NCBI GenBank assembly: GCA_000733915.1
Contig: JPOM01000001.1
Coordinates: forward strand, 1-64,000
Origin: Caulobacteraceae bacterium PMMR1
Lineage (GTDB): Bacteria; Pseudomonadota; Alphaproteobacteria; Caulobacterales; Caulobacteraceae
Direction: 5' to 3'
Length of the DNA: 64,000 nt
Positions 18,574 to 27,729 of this stretch are shown piece after piece. The notes beneath the pieces were generated by a model, which was not told the DNA's origin, searched no databases, and saw only the letters and a program-made list of their open reading frames with translations. Every line of letters begins with the position of its first letter. Positions within the stretch are counted from its first letter, which is position 1. Position numbers and translations under genes: made by a program.

Positions 18574-18800
18574 TCAAAACGCGCCTCCTGCATCCAAAGC
18601 AGACTCCACATCGAATAGACGTGCGGCCTGGTGGGGCGGGTGGGTGTAGGCGATGTCAGGTCGGGAGAGGAAGGTCAGCTCCTGCTCGAACGGCAGGATC
18701 GCCCCCGTCAGGCCCGCAACAACCAGGAAGACGGCTATCATCAGCCCCGCCCAACGTGAGGCCGGCGACCGCCATCGCTGTCGCCTCCTGGCCGCCCGTC
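18574..18800 (-). pseudogene. second PepSY-domain membrane protein, N-terminal fragment
   Basis: Minus-strand reading gives RWAGLMIAVFLVVAGLTGAI followed by PFEQELTFLSRPDIAYTHPP, the first transmembrane helix and following loop of a PepSY-TM protein. It matches in style the intact PepSY gene just upstream. The true start is lost in a frameshift near 18770. The frame ends at 18574 after a short unrelated tail, so roughly 60 residues of a ~400-residue protein remain. It was probably cut when the mobile DNA was rearranged. Confidence 0.6.
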
Positions 18801-18820
18801 TCCTCTACCTGCAGCGACCG

Positions 18821-20047
18821 TCAGCTGTTGCAGCGGGATAGCGCGCTCTGCTTGCGAAGCCAGATCATCACCCCCGTGACGCTCAGCATGGTGACGAGCA
18901 GCCCCATCAGCGTGAGAAAGACCTGCATGGGCCAGCCCCATACGTTGGCGGTGTGCAGATCCTCGATCCAGGTGGTGAAGGTCGTGCCGAACGTGCCGCC
19001 CGTGGGCCGCTGGAAGGCCAGGGTGCGTCCGGTGTCGGCATCCAGCGTGAGCTGGGTGTTGCCGGATTTGCCGGGGTCGAGGGTGGACTTGACGCGGTAA
19101 GCGTAGGTGCGCTTGGCCGGATCGTAGAACATCAGCCGCTCGTTCAGGATGGTAAAGCCGTAGCGTCTCGCTTCATCCGCCATCGCCTGCTGGCCGACCC
19201 GGTGGGCGGCGCGCCAGTCGAGGGCGGGCGGCGTTGCGGAGGGCGGTGCCGGCGTGCGGATTTCCGGCGCTTCGTCGAGGCCGAACAGGGCCTTGGTCAC
19301 CGGCTGATAGACCTCTGGCAGGTTGAAGGCGACGCCGGACCAGGCCAGCACCCCCAGCATGATCCACAGCCATAGTCCCAAGGCGGTGTGCAGATCGAAG
19401 GTCAGTTTGAAAACCCGCGTCGGCCAACGCACCCGCCAGGCCTTTCCCCATTTCTGCACCCAAACGCCCGGCGGGCGACGCGCATGCGCGGCAGGCGGGA
19501 AGGTCAGCCACAGGCTGACAAAACAGTCGACGGTCCAGACCAAGGCGACGACGCCGAGGATCAAAGCCCCGCCGCCCCGTAACGCCAGCTCGTCATGCAG
19601 GCTATAGATGAAGGGCATGAGGTTGATCAGACCCTGGCTGATGTCGCCGTCGCGCCGCGCGCCGATGATCTGTCCGGTGGCGGGATTCAGTGCGATGTCG
19701 TCGTCACGAGGCGCCGGGCCGCCGGGGCGGGCCTCCACATAGAAGCGCGCGGGCTCGTCCGGGCGGCGGGTGAAGTCCACCCCATTGATCGCGAAGCCCG
19801 CCTCGGCCCGCTCGGCGGCATCTCGAAGGGCGAAGGGATCGAGGGCCGGTTTCGCCGCCTCGGCGGGGGGCAGCACGAACAGGGAGGGGGCGAACAGCCG
19901 CTCGCCCGCGTCGTTCCAGGCGATGGCGGACCCGGTGAGGCCGACCAGGATCAGGAACCCCGCCATCCCAAGCCCCGCCCAGCGATGAAGGCACACAAGC
20001 GACTGGCGGACGAGGCCTCGGCGTATGGACTGGGCTCGGGGGCTCAC
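18821..20047 (-). CDS. PepSY-associated transmembrane protein (iron-uptake type)
   Basis: 408 residues from GTG 20047, only 10 bases after the receptor gene's stop, so the two are co-transcribed. It starts with a transmembrane helix (HRWAGLGMAGFLILVGLTGS), then a periplasmic PepSY region, and further helices near FIYSLHDELALRGGGALILG, LGLWLWIMLGVLAWSGV and a C-terminal TM pair. This architecture is shared by PiuB/FecR-neighbour proteins thought to reduce ferric siderophores or pass electrons at the inner membrane. Coupling to a Fur-box siderophore receptor supports a role in iron release; the biochemical role is inferred. Confidence 0.8.
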   Translation of the reverse strand: MSPRAQSIRRGLVRQSLVCLHRWAGLGMAGFLILVGLTGSAIAWNDAGERLFAPSLFVLPPAEAAKPALDPFALRDAAERAEAGFAINGVDFTRRPDEPARFYVEARPGGPAPRDDDIALNPATGQIIGARRDGDISQGLINLMPFIYSLHDELALRGGGALILGVVALVWTVDCFVSLWLTFPPAAHARRPPGVWVQKWGKAWRVRWPTRVFKLTFDLHTALGLWLWIMLGVLAWSGVAFNLPEVYQPVTKALFGLDEAPEIRTPAPPSATPPALDWRAAHRVGQQAMADEARRYGFTILNERLMFYDPAKRTYAYRVKSTLDPGKSGNTQLTLDADTGRTLAFQRPTGGTFGTTFTTWIEDLHTANVWGWPMQVFLTLMGLLVTMLSVTGVMIWLRKQSALSRCNS

Positions 20048-20057
20048 GATCGCGCCG

Positions 20058-22171
20058 CTAGTAATGCAGCCGGATCGTGCCGAGCACGCTACGCGGCGCA
20101 CCGGGGAACAGGTAGTTGTCCTGGCTGTCGTAATAGCGCACGTCGCCGATGTTCTGCACATTCAGCGCAGCCTCGATCTTCGGCGTCGCGCGCCAGTAAA
20201 GCGCCGCGTCCACCCGGGTGTAGGAGGGTATGGTGAAGGTGTTGGGCAAGGTCGCCTGCCGCGCGCCGACGTAATAGACGCTGCCGCCGAAGCCGAAGAG
20301 CGTCTTGGGGATGTCGTAGCGGGCGGTGAAAGTGGCTTGGGTCTCGGGCACGTTCACCAGGTGGTCGCCGATGGGCAGCACCTCATCCCGCTCCACCACC
20401 GTTCGCATGTTGGAGACGGCCAGCAGGGTCTTCAGGCCCTCGATCGGCCTGGCGGCGATGTCCAGCTCCAGACCCTGGGACAGGTCCTCGCCGGTGAGGA
20501 TGGAGTAGGTCCCGGTCGGGTCGGTCGGATCGGGCGTCGCCACATTGGTCTTGTGGATGCGGAAGGCGGCGAGGGAGGCGGTGTAGCGCCCGTCCGCGCT
20601 CTCATATTTCAGCCCGACCTCGGTCTGCTTGCCTTTGGACGGCGTCGGCGTCTGCCGTTGGCGAGCAGGATGTAGAGTTGCGGATTGAAGCTTTCGGCGT
20701 AGTTGGCATAGAGCGACACCGTGCCGAAGCGTTTCAGGAGTGAGGGCTTGTAGACCAGCCCCACCCGCGGCGTCGTGGCGTTGTTGGCGAAGTGCTGCGG
20801 CGGCGGATAGTCGATGTCGCTGGCGTAATAGGTGAAGCGATCCTGCCGCACGCCCAAGAGCAGGTCGAACGGGCCATAACTGATCAGATCGTTGAGGTAG
20901 AAGCCGACGTCTTGAGGCCCGCCCGAGGAGTGGCCGTCCGGACCCACGGGCCCGGGCGGCGGCACGTTGTAATTGGGGGTATAGATGTCTATAGGTGCCA
21001 CGAACGCGCCCGTCACGTCGGTGTCCAGGAACTCATAGCGCTGGTCTTGGCGGGTGTAATCGACCCCGCCGGCCAGGTGTTGGACGAAACCGAAGGTGTT
21101 CCAACGTAGGTGGCCCTCCGCGAAGGCGGTCTTGGTGTCGAAACTGCCGGGCACGACGGTGTAGTCTCGCGAATAGGTCCGCCCGTCCGGCTGCAGGGCG
21201 ATAGCCTGGGTGTTGCGGCGAATGTCTTGGCTACGCGACCAGTCGAAGCCTGAGCGAAGGGACAAGACGTCCGTCACCTCCTGGGTGACGACCACAGAGG
21301 CCTCATACTCATTCAGGTGATAGCTATCGCTAGGTTGGCCGAAGAACCGGTCCGGCGAGATGGTCAGCGAGATCGGGTCGTTGGGTAGGCCGCGGTCGGG
21401 CGTGGCGTCGATCCGGGTGTAATAGGCGGATAGCTCGACCTTTGTCTTGGATGTGGGCGTCCAGTCGGCGGCGGCGCCGAGCGAATAGTGGTCCGAGCCG
21501 ACGTAGTCGCGGAAGCTGCTGGTATGCTCGACGCTGCCGGTCAGGCGCACGGCGAGTTGATCGTCGATCCGGCGGCTTATGTCCGCCTCGCCCCGCGCGA
21601 AGTCGAAGCTGCCGCCCTGCAGCACGAAATCGGTGATCGGATCGTTGGTCGGCCGTTTGGTGATGGTGTTGATCACGCCGCCTGGCTCAAGGAAGCCCGT
21701 GGTCACCGACGCCGGCCCCTTGATCACCTCGACCGACTGCACGTTCACGAGATCCATCACCTGGCCGTAATAGTCGTGGCGGAAGCCGTTGAAGAGCCCC
21801 GTGGAGCCGTCAAAACCGCGGATATTGAAGCTGTCGGTCAGACCGAAATAGGCTTCCTTGCGCGTCACGCCGGACACGTCGCGCACCGCATCGCCGAGGC
21901 GGACGAACCCCTGGTCCTGGATCGCCTGGATCGGCACGATCTGAACCGCGATCGGCAGGTCGATCGGCGCCGCGCCGATATGCAGGGCGTCTTCCGTCGC
22001 GCGCTTGGCGGTGACTACGACCTCGCTGACCTTCGCGTCGTTCAATGAGTTCGCTTGCGCCTTGCCCGGCGCATCAAGGCTGATCGGCGCCGTCTGCGCC
22101 CAAGCCGGCGGGGCCAGCGCCGCCACCGCCAGTGCCGCGATGCTCCCACTTATGCTGCATGCCCCGCCCAT
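20058..22171 (-). CDS. TonB-dependent siderophore receptor (one frameshift)
   Basis: Outer-membrane receptor for a ferric siderophore. ATG 22171 gives a signal peptide (SIAALAVAALAPPAWA), then the plug: VSEVVVTAKRATEDA (TonB-box area), NIRGFDGSTGLFNGFRHDYY and VEVIKGPASVTTGFLEPGGV. The barrel follows. The frame breaks near 20645; restoring one C gives LANGQTPTPSKGKQTEVGLK and continues to the C-terminal GAPRSVLGTIRLHY ending at 20058. Total is about 704 residues, normal for FhuA/FpvA-like receptors. No N-terminal signalling domain precedes the plug, so it is a simple transporter and not a FecA-type transducer. Confidence 0.88.
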
Positions 22172-22186
22172 ATCTCGCCACCCACC

Positions 22187-22201
22187 TGAGAACCATTCGC
22201 A
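22187..22201 (-). promoter_or_regulatory. candidate Fur box before the siderophore receptor
   Basis: On the minus strand: TGCGAATGGTTCTCA, a near-perfect 6-3-6 inverted repeat of the 7-1-7 Fur type. It lies 16 bases before the receptor's ATG, where Fur binding would block initiation under iron-replete conditions. Confidence 0.5.
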
Positions 22202-22257
22202 ACACCTGCTTGATATGACCGTCGGGAACAAGTTGCAAGTGCTTCTCAAACACTACG

Positions 22258-22568
22258 AAGCCTTCGCCCAGCCGGGTCGGGTGCTGACCCAGCTGGCGCA
22301 GATGCCAGATGGGCGGACCTATCTCTGGATCGCCCGCGCCGTCGGCTCCGATCCGGCCGGCTTCGGGGCGACGGGCAAGACCTTCGCCATCGGCCTCGGC
22401 TGCGACGTCCGCCACGCGCCGCGCCTTATCTATTCAAAGGGGCTGGACCTCTCCGATCCCGGCGCCGCCACGCCCATCGGCGGCGGCTGCAAGATCTGCG
22501 AGCGGCAGGCTTGTCCACAGAGGGCCTTCCCCCCTATTGGCAAGGTCTTGGCCGTAGATCCGACGTAG
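22258..22568 (+). pseudogene. ScfR/RamB-type transcriptional regulator, C-terminal fragment
   Basis: AFAQPGRVLTQLAQMPDGRT, GKTFAIGLGCDVRHAPRLIY and CKICERQACPQRAFPPIGK match the C-terminal DUF2083 region of short-chain fatty acyl / methylcitrate-cycle regulators (RamB/ScfR), including the cysteine-rich motif. The N-terminal HTH and IrrE-like parts are missing; upstream bases belong to the receptor promoter. It ends at 22568, next to the PQQ-dehydrogenase fragment on the other strand. A short relic, not functional. Confidence 0.65.
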
Positions 22569-22571
22569 CCC

Positions 22572-23306
22572 GCTGGCGCCCTATCCAGTGGTGTCGTAGC
22601 GATCCGTCGTATGGCGTCGCCCGTCGCCGCGTCGAAGCCATGGAGATAACCGTCCTTGATGGCGGCGGCCATGATCCGGCGGCCGCCCCGCGTGGTGAGG
22701 ACGGCGGGGGCGGCGGAGACGTCCCAGTCGTGGAAGTCGCGCGCGACAAGCGTATACGTCCGCTTCACCGCGCCCGTGCGGGCGTCGAGCGCGACCACCG
22801 ATCCCGCATAGGGATTGGCGCCGGGCCGGAGATGCGGCGTGAAGTCGGGCGCGGGATTGCCGCCCGGGACGTAGAGCGTCCCGGTGTCGGGCTCGAGCGT
22901 GTAGCTGGTCCACGATGCGCCGCCGCTGATCGGAACGCCGGGCGGATTGGACCAGCGCGGCGCGGGACTGGGCGCGGGCGCAGCGGGGCCGCGAGCGCGG
23001 TCGCTCGGTTCGCGCGGGACCATATACTGCTCCCAGACGATCCGCCCCGTGGCCGCGTCGAGCGCGTACATGCGGCCCTTCACGCCCTTGATGTCGCCGC
23101 CGGCGTTGCCCGCGAAGACCAGGCCTTCCCAGGCGATAAGCGCGGTCGGCACGGTCTCGCCCATTGCGGCGTCGGCGATCGTCTGCTCCCACAGCCTGCG
23201 CCAGCTCCCTTTCGCTGCGAGCATGCCGCAACTGGCCGAAGACCCAGAAGCAGCCGACGACAGCGACGGCGACTGAACCGAGCAGAATCTTATTTATCTT
23301 AGGCAT
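22572..23306 (-). pseudogene. PQQ-dependent alcohol/methanol-type dehydrogenase, internally deleted fragment
   Basis: ATG 23306 begins a signal-anchor (MPKINKILLGSVAVAVVGCF), which continues for about 27 residues. The frame then breaks and quinoprotein beta-propeller sequence appears in another frame: ETVPTALIAWEGLVFAGNAG, DAATGRIVWEQYM, SYTLEPDTGTLYVPGGNPAP and the characteristic DFHDWDVSAAPAVL. The centre and C-terminus of a ~600-residue enzyme are missing. It may be one internally deleted gene or two joined relics. Confidence 0.65.
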
Positions 23307-23396
23307 TCGTGTCCTCCGGCCGCCGCATCCCAACGACGAAGCGCCGTTGACTGAGGAGAAAGCTGTTCAAACATCAAGGCGGTTTCATGGTCATGA

Positions 23397-24254
23397 CTAC
23401 GACTTGGCCCCGGACGGCCGATCGGTCTGATGCAGAACATCGATCAAATCGATCAGTCTCTTGACGGGTACGCGGTCTCGGGTCCGGTCTCGTTTGGCGG
23501 GCAGCCAGCCCCATTTGGCGAAGATGGCGGACCCCTGCGGCGAGGCGAGGAACGCGGCGAAGGCGCGCGCTTCGGGACGGGCCTCGCCCTGCTTGGTCAG
23601 GGCGACGCCGGTGTCGCGGTAGATGGCGAACTGGGGTTCGACCGGGACCTGATCGGCGAGCGTAGGATTAGCTCGCTGCCAGATGGTCCAGATCAGCCAG
23701 GCGTCGATGGAAGGATCGGAGATCCAGGTCTGCCGCGCCTGTCCGCTATTGGCGGCGCCGACGGCGATGTTGGCGCGGAAGGCTCCAACGCTGCGAATGT
23801 CGCCGAGGCGGCCGACCACATCCTCCCAGAGGCCCTGCTGACCCGCTCCGTTGACCACGAGAATCCGATGACCGGGCTTCAGGAGATCGGCGATCCCGGT
23901 GATGTGGCTCGGATTGCCGGGGCGGACCAGAATGGCGGCCGGCCGCAGATAAAGCGGCTGGACGGTCTGTGTGTCGATGCTCGGAAGAGCCGTGATGAGG
24001 TCCGACATCATCACTTCGGAGCCACTGAAGATGAGGTCGGCGTTGGCCTTGGCCTGGTCGAGCCATTGCGGGGTCGGCCCCGCCACGACGTCGACCTGAA
24101 CGCCGTGAGCCTGGCCGAAGGCCGTGGCCGCTTCCTTCATCGCCGGCAAAGGCCCGCCGGGACCGTAGACGTGCAGTGTTTCGGCGGCGTAGACGACCGA
24201 GGCGGTCGCCAGGGTGAAGGCCAGGGTGGCGAGGTGGAAAAACGAACGTGGCAT
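23397..24254 (-). CDS. AcfC-family periplasmic substrate-binding protein
   Basis: 285 residues with a signal peptide (FFHLATLAFTLATASVVYA). LHVYGPGGPLPAMKEAATAF and ADLIFSGSEVMMSDLITAL are typical of the AcfC branch of type 2 periplasmic binding proteins (ModA/sulfate-binding relatives). No ABC permease or ATPase is adjacent, as is usual for AcfC proteins. Its gene follows yeiH by about 130 bases in the same direction. Ligand unknown; an oxyanion or organosulfonate would fit the YeiH/YeiE-like context, which is inference. Confidence 0.75.
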   Translation of the reverse strand: MPRSFFHLATLAFTLATASVVYAAETLHVYGPGGPLPAMKEAATAFGQAHGVQVDVVAGPTPQWLDQAKANADLIFSGSEVMMSDLITALPSIDTQTVQPLYLRPAAILVRPGNPSHITGIADLLKPGHRILVVNGAGQQGLWEDVVGRLGDIRSVGAFRANIAVGAANSGQARQTWISDPSIDAWLIWTIWQRANPTLADQVPVEPQFAIYRDTGVALTKQGEARPEARAFAAFLASPQGSAIFAKWGWLPAKRDRTRDRVPVKRLIDLIDVLHQTDRPSGAKS

Positions 24255-24386
24255 CGGCGGGCTCCGTTGTCTGACAGACCACGTTCAGCACCTGGCTATC
24301 GGTCGGGTTGATGTGTCTGGGAGAGGTTTGTGGGTTGACTCGAGAGGTGGACACCGGACGGGCGTCTTTATTCCCGAGCCGGCCCC

Positions 24387-25481
24387 TCACCTGGTGATTT
24401 TCACCAGCATCAGGCTGAAGGCGGCGATGAAGACGAAGGCAGAGAACCCGAGGATGAAGGGCTTGATCCCCTTGGCCTTGAGCTTGGCGAGGTCGGTTTC
24501 CAGACCCATGGCCGCCAGGGCCATCGACAGCAGGAAGGTGGTCAGAAGGACGATGACCTGCTTGGCCCCCGTCGGGACGGTGATGACGCTGTTGACGCCG
24601 ACCAGGGCAATGAAGCCCAGCACGAACCACGGCATCGGCGGCTTGGCCTGTGTGTGGGCATGGCCGTGCTGGCGCGCCCGGCGCGCGGCCATCAGGCCCA
24701 GAGCGACGACTGTTGGCGCGAGCATCGTCACGCGGGACAGCTTGGCGATGGTGGCGAAGTCGCCGGCCTGCTTGCCGTCCTGGAAGGCGGCGGCGACGAC
24801 CTGGGCGATCTCGTGGATGGACGCGCCGCTCCACAGGCCGAAGGCGTGGGGGCCCAAGTGCAGGAGCGCCGGCAGCAGCGGATAGACGAACATCGCGATG
24901 GAGCCGAAGACAGTGACGCAGGCGACCGCGTAGGCGACGTCTTCATCGTGGGCCTGGGTGACGGTGTTCGTTGCGATCACGGCAGAGGCGCCGCAGATCG
25001 AGGTGCCCGCCGCGATGAGCTGGGTCAGCTTGCGATCGACGCCAAGCAACCGGCCGAGCCAGGTGGTGAAGACGAAGGTTCCGACCAGGGTCAGGGCGAT
25101 CACCGCGATGCCGGTTCCGCCGACCTCGGCGACTTGTTGAGCCGTCAACTGCAGCCCCAGGAGGATGATCGCCAGGCGCAGGATCTTCCGGAGCGAGAAG
25201 GTCACGCCGGCCCTGGCCCGCGCCGGCGTGCCGACGGCGTTGTGGAAGACGATGCCGATGACGATCGCCAGGATCATCGGGCTGAACACCCCCACACCGG
25301 GGAGTTGGCGCAAGGCGAAGCCCGCGCCGGCGATTGCGGCGGTCAGGACCAGCCCCGGCACAAGCGAGGTGGGCTTGTGATGGCCATGCGCTTGGGCGAT
25401 GGGCGGTCGACCGACGGCCCGAAGCGGCGCCCTGACGGGCGTCGCCTGGTCGACAGAAGGATGTTTGACGTGGACGCTCAC
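24387..25481 (-). CDS. yeiH: YeiH/UPF0324-family putative sulfate exporter
   Basis: 364 residues with about ten hydrophobic segments. [64 protein letters not shown] and [15 protein letters not shown] are the conserved UPF0324 blocks. Family members are annotated as sulfate exporters on limited evidence. A histidine-rich patch (HGHAHTQAK) lies in a cytoplasmic or periplasmic loop. As in enteric bacteria, the gene lies opposite a LysR regulator of the YeiE/CysB type, here with one small membrane gene between. Confidence 0.85.
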   Translation of the reverse strand: MSVHVKHPSVDQATPVRAPLRAVGRPPIAQAHGHHKPTSLVPGLVLTAAIAGAGFALRQLPGVGVFSPMILAIVIGIVFHNAVGTPARARAGVTFSLRKILRLAIILLGLQLTAQQVAEVGGTGIAVIALTLVGTFVFTTWLGRLLGVDRKLTQLIAAGTSICGASAVIATNTVTQAHDEDVAYAVACVTVFGSIAMFVYPLLPALLHLGPHAFGLWSGASIHEIAQVVAAAFQDGKQAGDFATIAKLSRVTMLAPTVVALGLMAARRARQHGHAHTQAKPPMPWFVLGFIALVGVNSVITVPTGAKQVIVLLTTFLLSMALAAMGLETDLAKLKAKGIKPFILGFSAFVFIAAFSLMLVKITR

Positions 25482-25519
25482 GGGAAGGTTCCTGGTGCGA
25501 GGCGGATGGAAGGGGCGGC

Positions 25520-26002
25520 TCAGACGATGACCTCGATGAGCGCGATCACGGTGAAGCCGACGGCGAGCGCCACGGGCATAGCGGCGATTTGATAGAGAGC
25601 CTCGCGCCCGGTGATCCGGCCGGCGCCGATGTCCACGTCGCCGTCCAGGAAGGCCTGGAAGCTCCGTCGGTGAGCCCGCTCCGGGGTGACGTTGCGCGCC
25701 ATCGCGCCGCCGCCCACGAACAGGCCGAAGAACATCAGCGCCAGGACTGTGATGACCGCGAGAACCAGAGAGGTCTCGCCGCCGCCGAAGGCGGCCCAGG
25801 CCACTACGAGGAACCAGCCGGCGGCCGCGACAGGAATAGCGACTGCGACAGGATGGATGCTGGTGTCCGCGAGCAGGTTCGGCTCCGGCTTGGCGGCTGG
25901 GGTGGTCAGAACCGTCAGCGCCCGTTCCCGGCGAATGACGGGGGCCACGGGGGCTTGCCGAGTGGTGGCTTCCAGATCAGCGAGGCGGAGTGCGACGGCC
26001 AT
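25520..26002 (-). CDS. small membrane protein of the yeiH operon, unknown function
   Basis: 160 residues, not recognised. Two adjacent hydrophobic segments in the middle ([20 protein letters not shown] and [20 protein letters not shown]) are followed by a charged loop and a C-terminal segment [20 protein letters not shown]. It is first in the run transcribed away from the LysR gene, 38 bases before yeiH, so it should share the operator region at 26066-26111. It is probably an inner-membrane helper of the exporter or binding protein; this is inference. Confidence 0.7.
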   Translation of the reverse strand: MAVALRLADLEATTRQAPVAPVIRRERALTVLTTPAAKPEPNLLADTSIHPVAVAIPVAAAGWFLVVAWAAFGGGETSLVLAVITVLALMFFGLFVGGGAMARNVTPERAHRRSFQAFLDGDVDIGAGRITGREALYQIAAMPVALAVGFTVIALIEVIV

Positions 26003-26065
26003 GACGATCTCCTTTCAAGTCAGTGCTATTGTGCTCACTGACAGGAGCGTATCGGGCCTCGATCA

Positions 26066-26111
26066 ATCTATCTAATAGATGTTATAGCTCTATACGATCT
26101 AACTTTTAGAT
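26066..26111. promoter_or_regulatory. two ATCTA-N5-TAGAT palindromes in the divergent promoter
   Basis: Perfect 5-5-5 inverted repeats at 26066-26080 (ATCTATCTAATAGAT) and 26097-26111 (ATCTAACTTTTAGAT), 31 bases centre to centre. They have the T-N11-A layout of LysR-type binding sites. They lie between the lysR gene and the oppositely transcribed membrane-protein/yeiH/acfC run, in a noticeably AT-rich patch. Confidence 0.75.
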
Positions 26112-26125
26112 TGGACTGGAGCTAT

Positions 26126-27106
26126 ATGACCCTTGACCAACTTCGCATCTTTGTGGCCGTCGCCGAGCGACAGCATCTGACGCAGGCGGCCCAGGCCCTG
26201 AATCTCGCCCAGTCGGCGGCGAGCCACGCGATCGCCGCCCTGGAGGCTCGGCACGATACGAAACTGTTTGATCGCGTCGGACGACGCATCGAGCTGACCG
26301 AGGCGGGCCGCGCCTTGCTCGCGGAGGCCAAGGCGATCCTGGCGCAGGTCGAACGCGCCGAACTGACGCTGGGTCAATTCGGCAATCTCGAGCGCGGCAC
26401 GCTCTCAGTTCAGGCCAGTCAGACCATCGCGAGCTACTGGCTGCCCCGCCATCTCGTCGCGTTTCGCCGAGCCCATCCACGGATCGACATCCGCATGGCG
26501 ATCGGCAACACGTCCCAGGTGGCGGAAGCGATCGAGACCGGAGCGGCGGACCTCGGATTTGTAGAAGGCGAAGTGGAAAGCGCTCAGCTCGAGAGTTCGC
26601 CTGTGGCGCAGGATCAGCTCATCCTCGTCGTCAGCCCCGAACATCCCTGGGCCGAGAATGGCAGTCCTGAACCGGCCGATCTTCTGGGCAGCGAATGGGT
26701 GCTGCGTGAACCAGGGTCGGGAACGCGGTCGGTGCTCGAACAGGCGCTGGTGAAGCTCGGCGTCGAGCCCCGGAACCTCCGCGTGGCGCTGGAGCTGCCG
26801 TCCAACGAGGCGGTTCGAGCCGCGGTCGAGGCAGGCCTGGGCGCGACGGCCATCTCTGCCTCGGTCGCTGCGCCCAGCATCGAGAGCGGCCTGTTGCATC
26901 ACGTCCCCTTCCGGTTGCCGCCGCGGGAGTTTCACGCCCTGCGCCATGCGCAGCGCTACCGCAGCCGCGTCACCGATGCGCTGCTCGCCGCGATCCACCC
27001 GCCGACAAAATCGCCGCCGGCCCGCCCCGCCCAGGGAAGGCCGATGGGGCCGCCCGGCGAGGATGACACAGCGAGAGAACCGGGCGCCGCGGGCGACGAT
27101 ATTTAA
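26126..27106 (+). CDS. LysR-type transcriptional regulator, YeiE/CysB-like
   Basis: About 326 residues from ATG 26126 (MTLDQLRIFVAVAERQHLTQ); GGAG lies a few bases upstream, and an in-frame TTG at 26111 is rejected. The winged HTH includes AAQALNLAQSAASHAIAALE. The effector domain contains LSVQASQTIASYWLPRHLVA, usual for the CbbR/CysB/YeiE side of the family. The C-terminus is extended by a Pro/Gly-rich tail of about 35 residues. Divergent arrangement with a yeiH homolog copies the enteric yeiE-yeiH pair, so sulfite or another sulfur anion is a reasonable ligand guess. Confidence 0.88.
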   Translation: MTLDQLRIFVAVAERQHLTQAAQALNLAQSAASHAIAALEARHDTKLFDRVGRRIELTEAGRALLAEAKAILAQVERAELTLGQFGNLERGTLSVQASQTIASYWLPRHLVAFRRAHPRIDIRMAIGNTSQVAEAIETGAADLGFVEGEVESAQLESSPVAQDQLILVVSPEHPWAENGSPEPADLLGSEWVLREPGSGTRSVLEQALVKLGVEPRNLRVALELPSNEAVRAAVEAGLGATAISASVAAPSIESGLLHHVPFRLPPREFHALRHAQRYRSRVTDALLAAIHPPTKSPPARPAQGRPMGPPGEDDTAREPGAAGDDI

Positions 27107-27109
27107 CCG

Positions 27110-27124
27110 ATCTATCCTATAGAT
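27110..27124. promoter_or_regulatory. third ATCTA-N5-TAGAT palindrome, just after lysR
   Basis: ATCTATCCTATAGAT at 27110-27124 has the same arms and spacing as the two sites in the lysR promoter and starts within 4 bases of the lysR stop. Its position suggests control of something downstream, or a duplicated promoter relic. Confidence 0.6.
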
Positions 27125-27729
27125 TGGTCTGCCGACCGTGCCCGCAGTCGATGATTGGTCGGGAGTCAAAGAGAAGCATGTCGATCTACGTTTTGATTTC
27201 CGCGATTTATGGCCCACGTAAGCGAGACGTAAGCAGTAGGACCGAAATCGACACGGAATAAGCGCGTAAAGAAGGGCCGTCCTCGGGTTTGTCTTTTGAA
27301 ATCAATATAGACGACCATGCATTTCACCTTCGGTGAGCATCAATAGCCCCCGAAGGTGGAGGCCACACGTTGGAATCGTGTCGGGTGCGCCAGCTTTCTG
27401 CAGTGCCGCAATCAGTTAGCGAGTCGGGCAGCCGCCCCTTGCCATGCTGAACCTCCTCTGCTGAAGCAGTGGCCGATTTTCACCGATCGGCAGGCTGGGG
27501 GTCAGGTCTGTCGCGTTCAACAATGCGGAACAGGTCCAGCGCGGCCGGCAGCACCAAGGGCCTCTGCGCATTCAACGCCCACCTCAGATATGCCACGACT
27601 TGGGTTTCGCCTCGACGGCGCCAAGCGCAGGAGGTTTCGGCGGGCCTGCGACAGCGCTGAAGGTGCGCTCGCCGCGCCTGCACACGCGCTGACCTCCGGT
27701 TCGCGCCCACCGGTTCAGGGTCGAAGCGG
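27125..27729. other. gene-poor stretch with a hairpin and a tRNA-Ser-like fragment
   Basis: No convincing gene. A short frame at 27178 starts MSIYVLISAIYGPRKRD and stops after 27 codons. Inverted repeat CACCTTCGG (27325-27333) / CCGAAGGTG (27350-27358) encloses a 16-base loop. Just after it, CACACGTTGGAATCGTGT (27363-27380) looks like a serine tRNA anticodon arm with a GGA anticodon, but no acceptor or T arm follows. A minus-strand frame near 27480-27600 ends PLVLPAALDLFRIVERDRPD and may be a relic. Confidence 0.35.
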
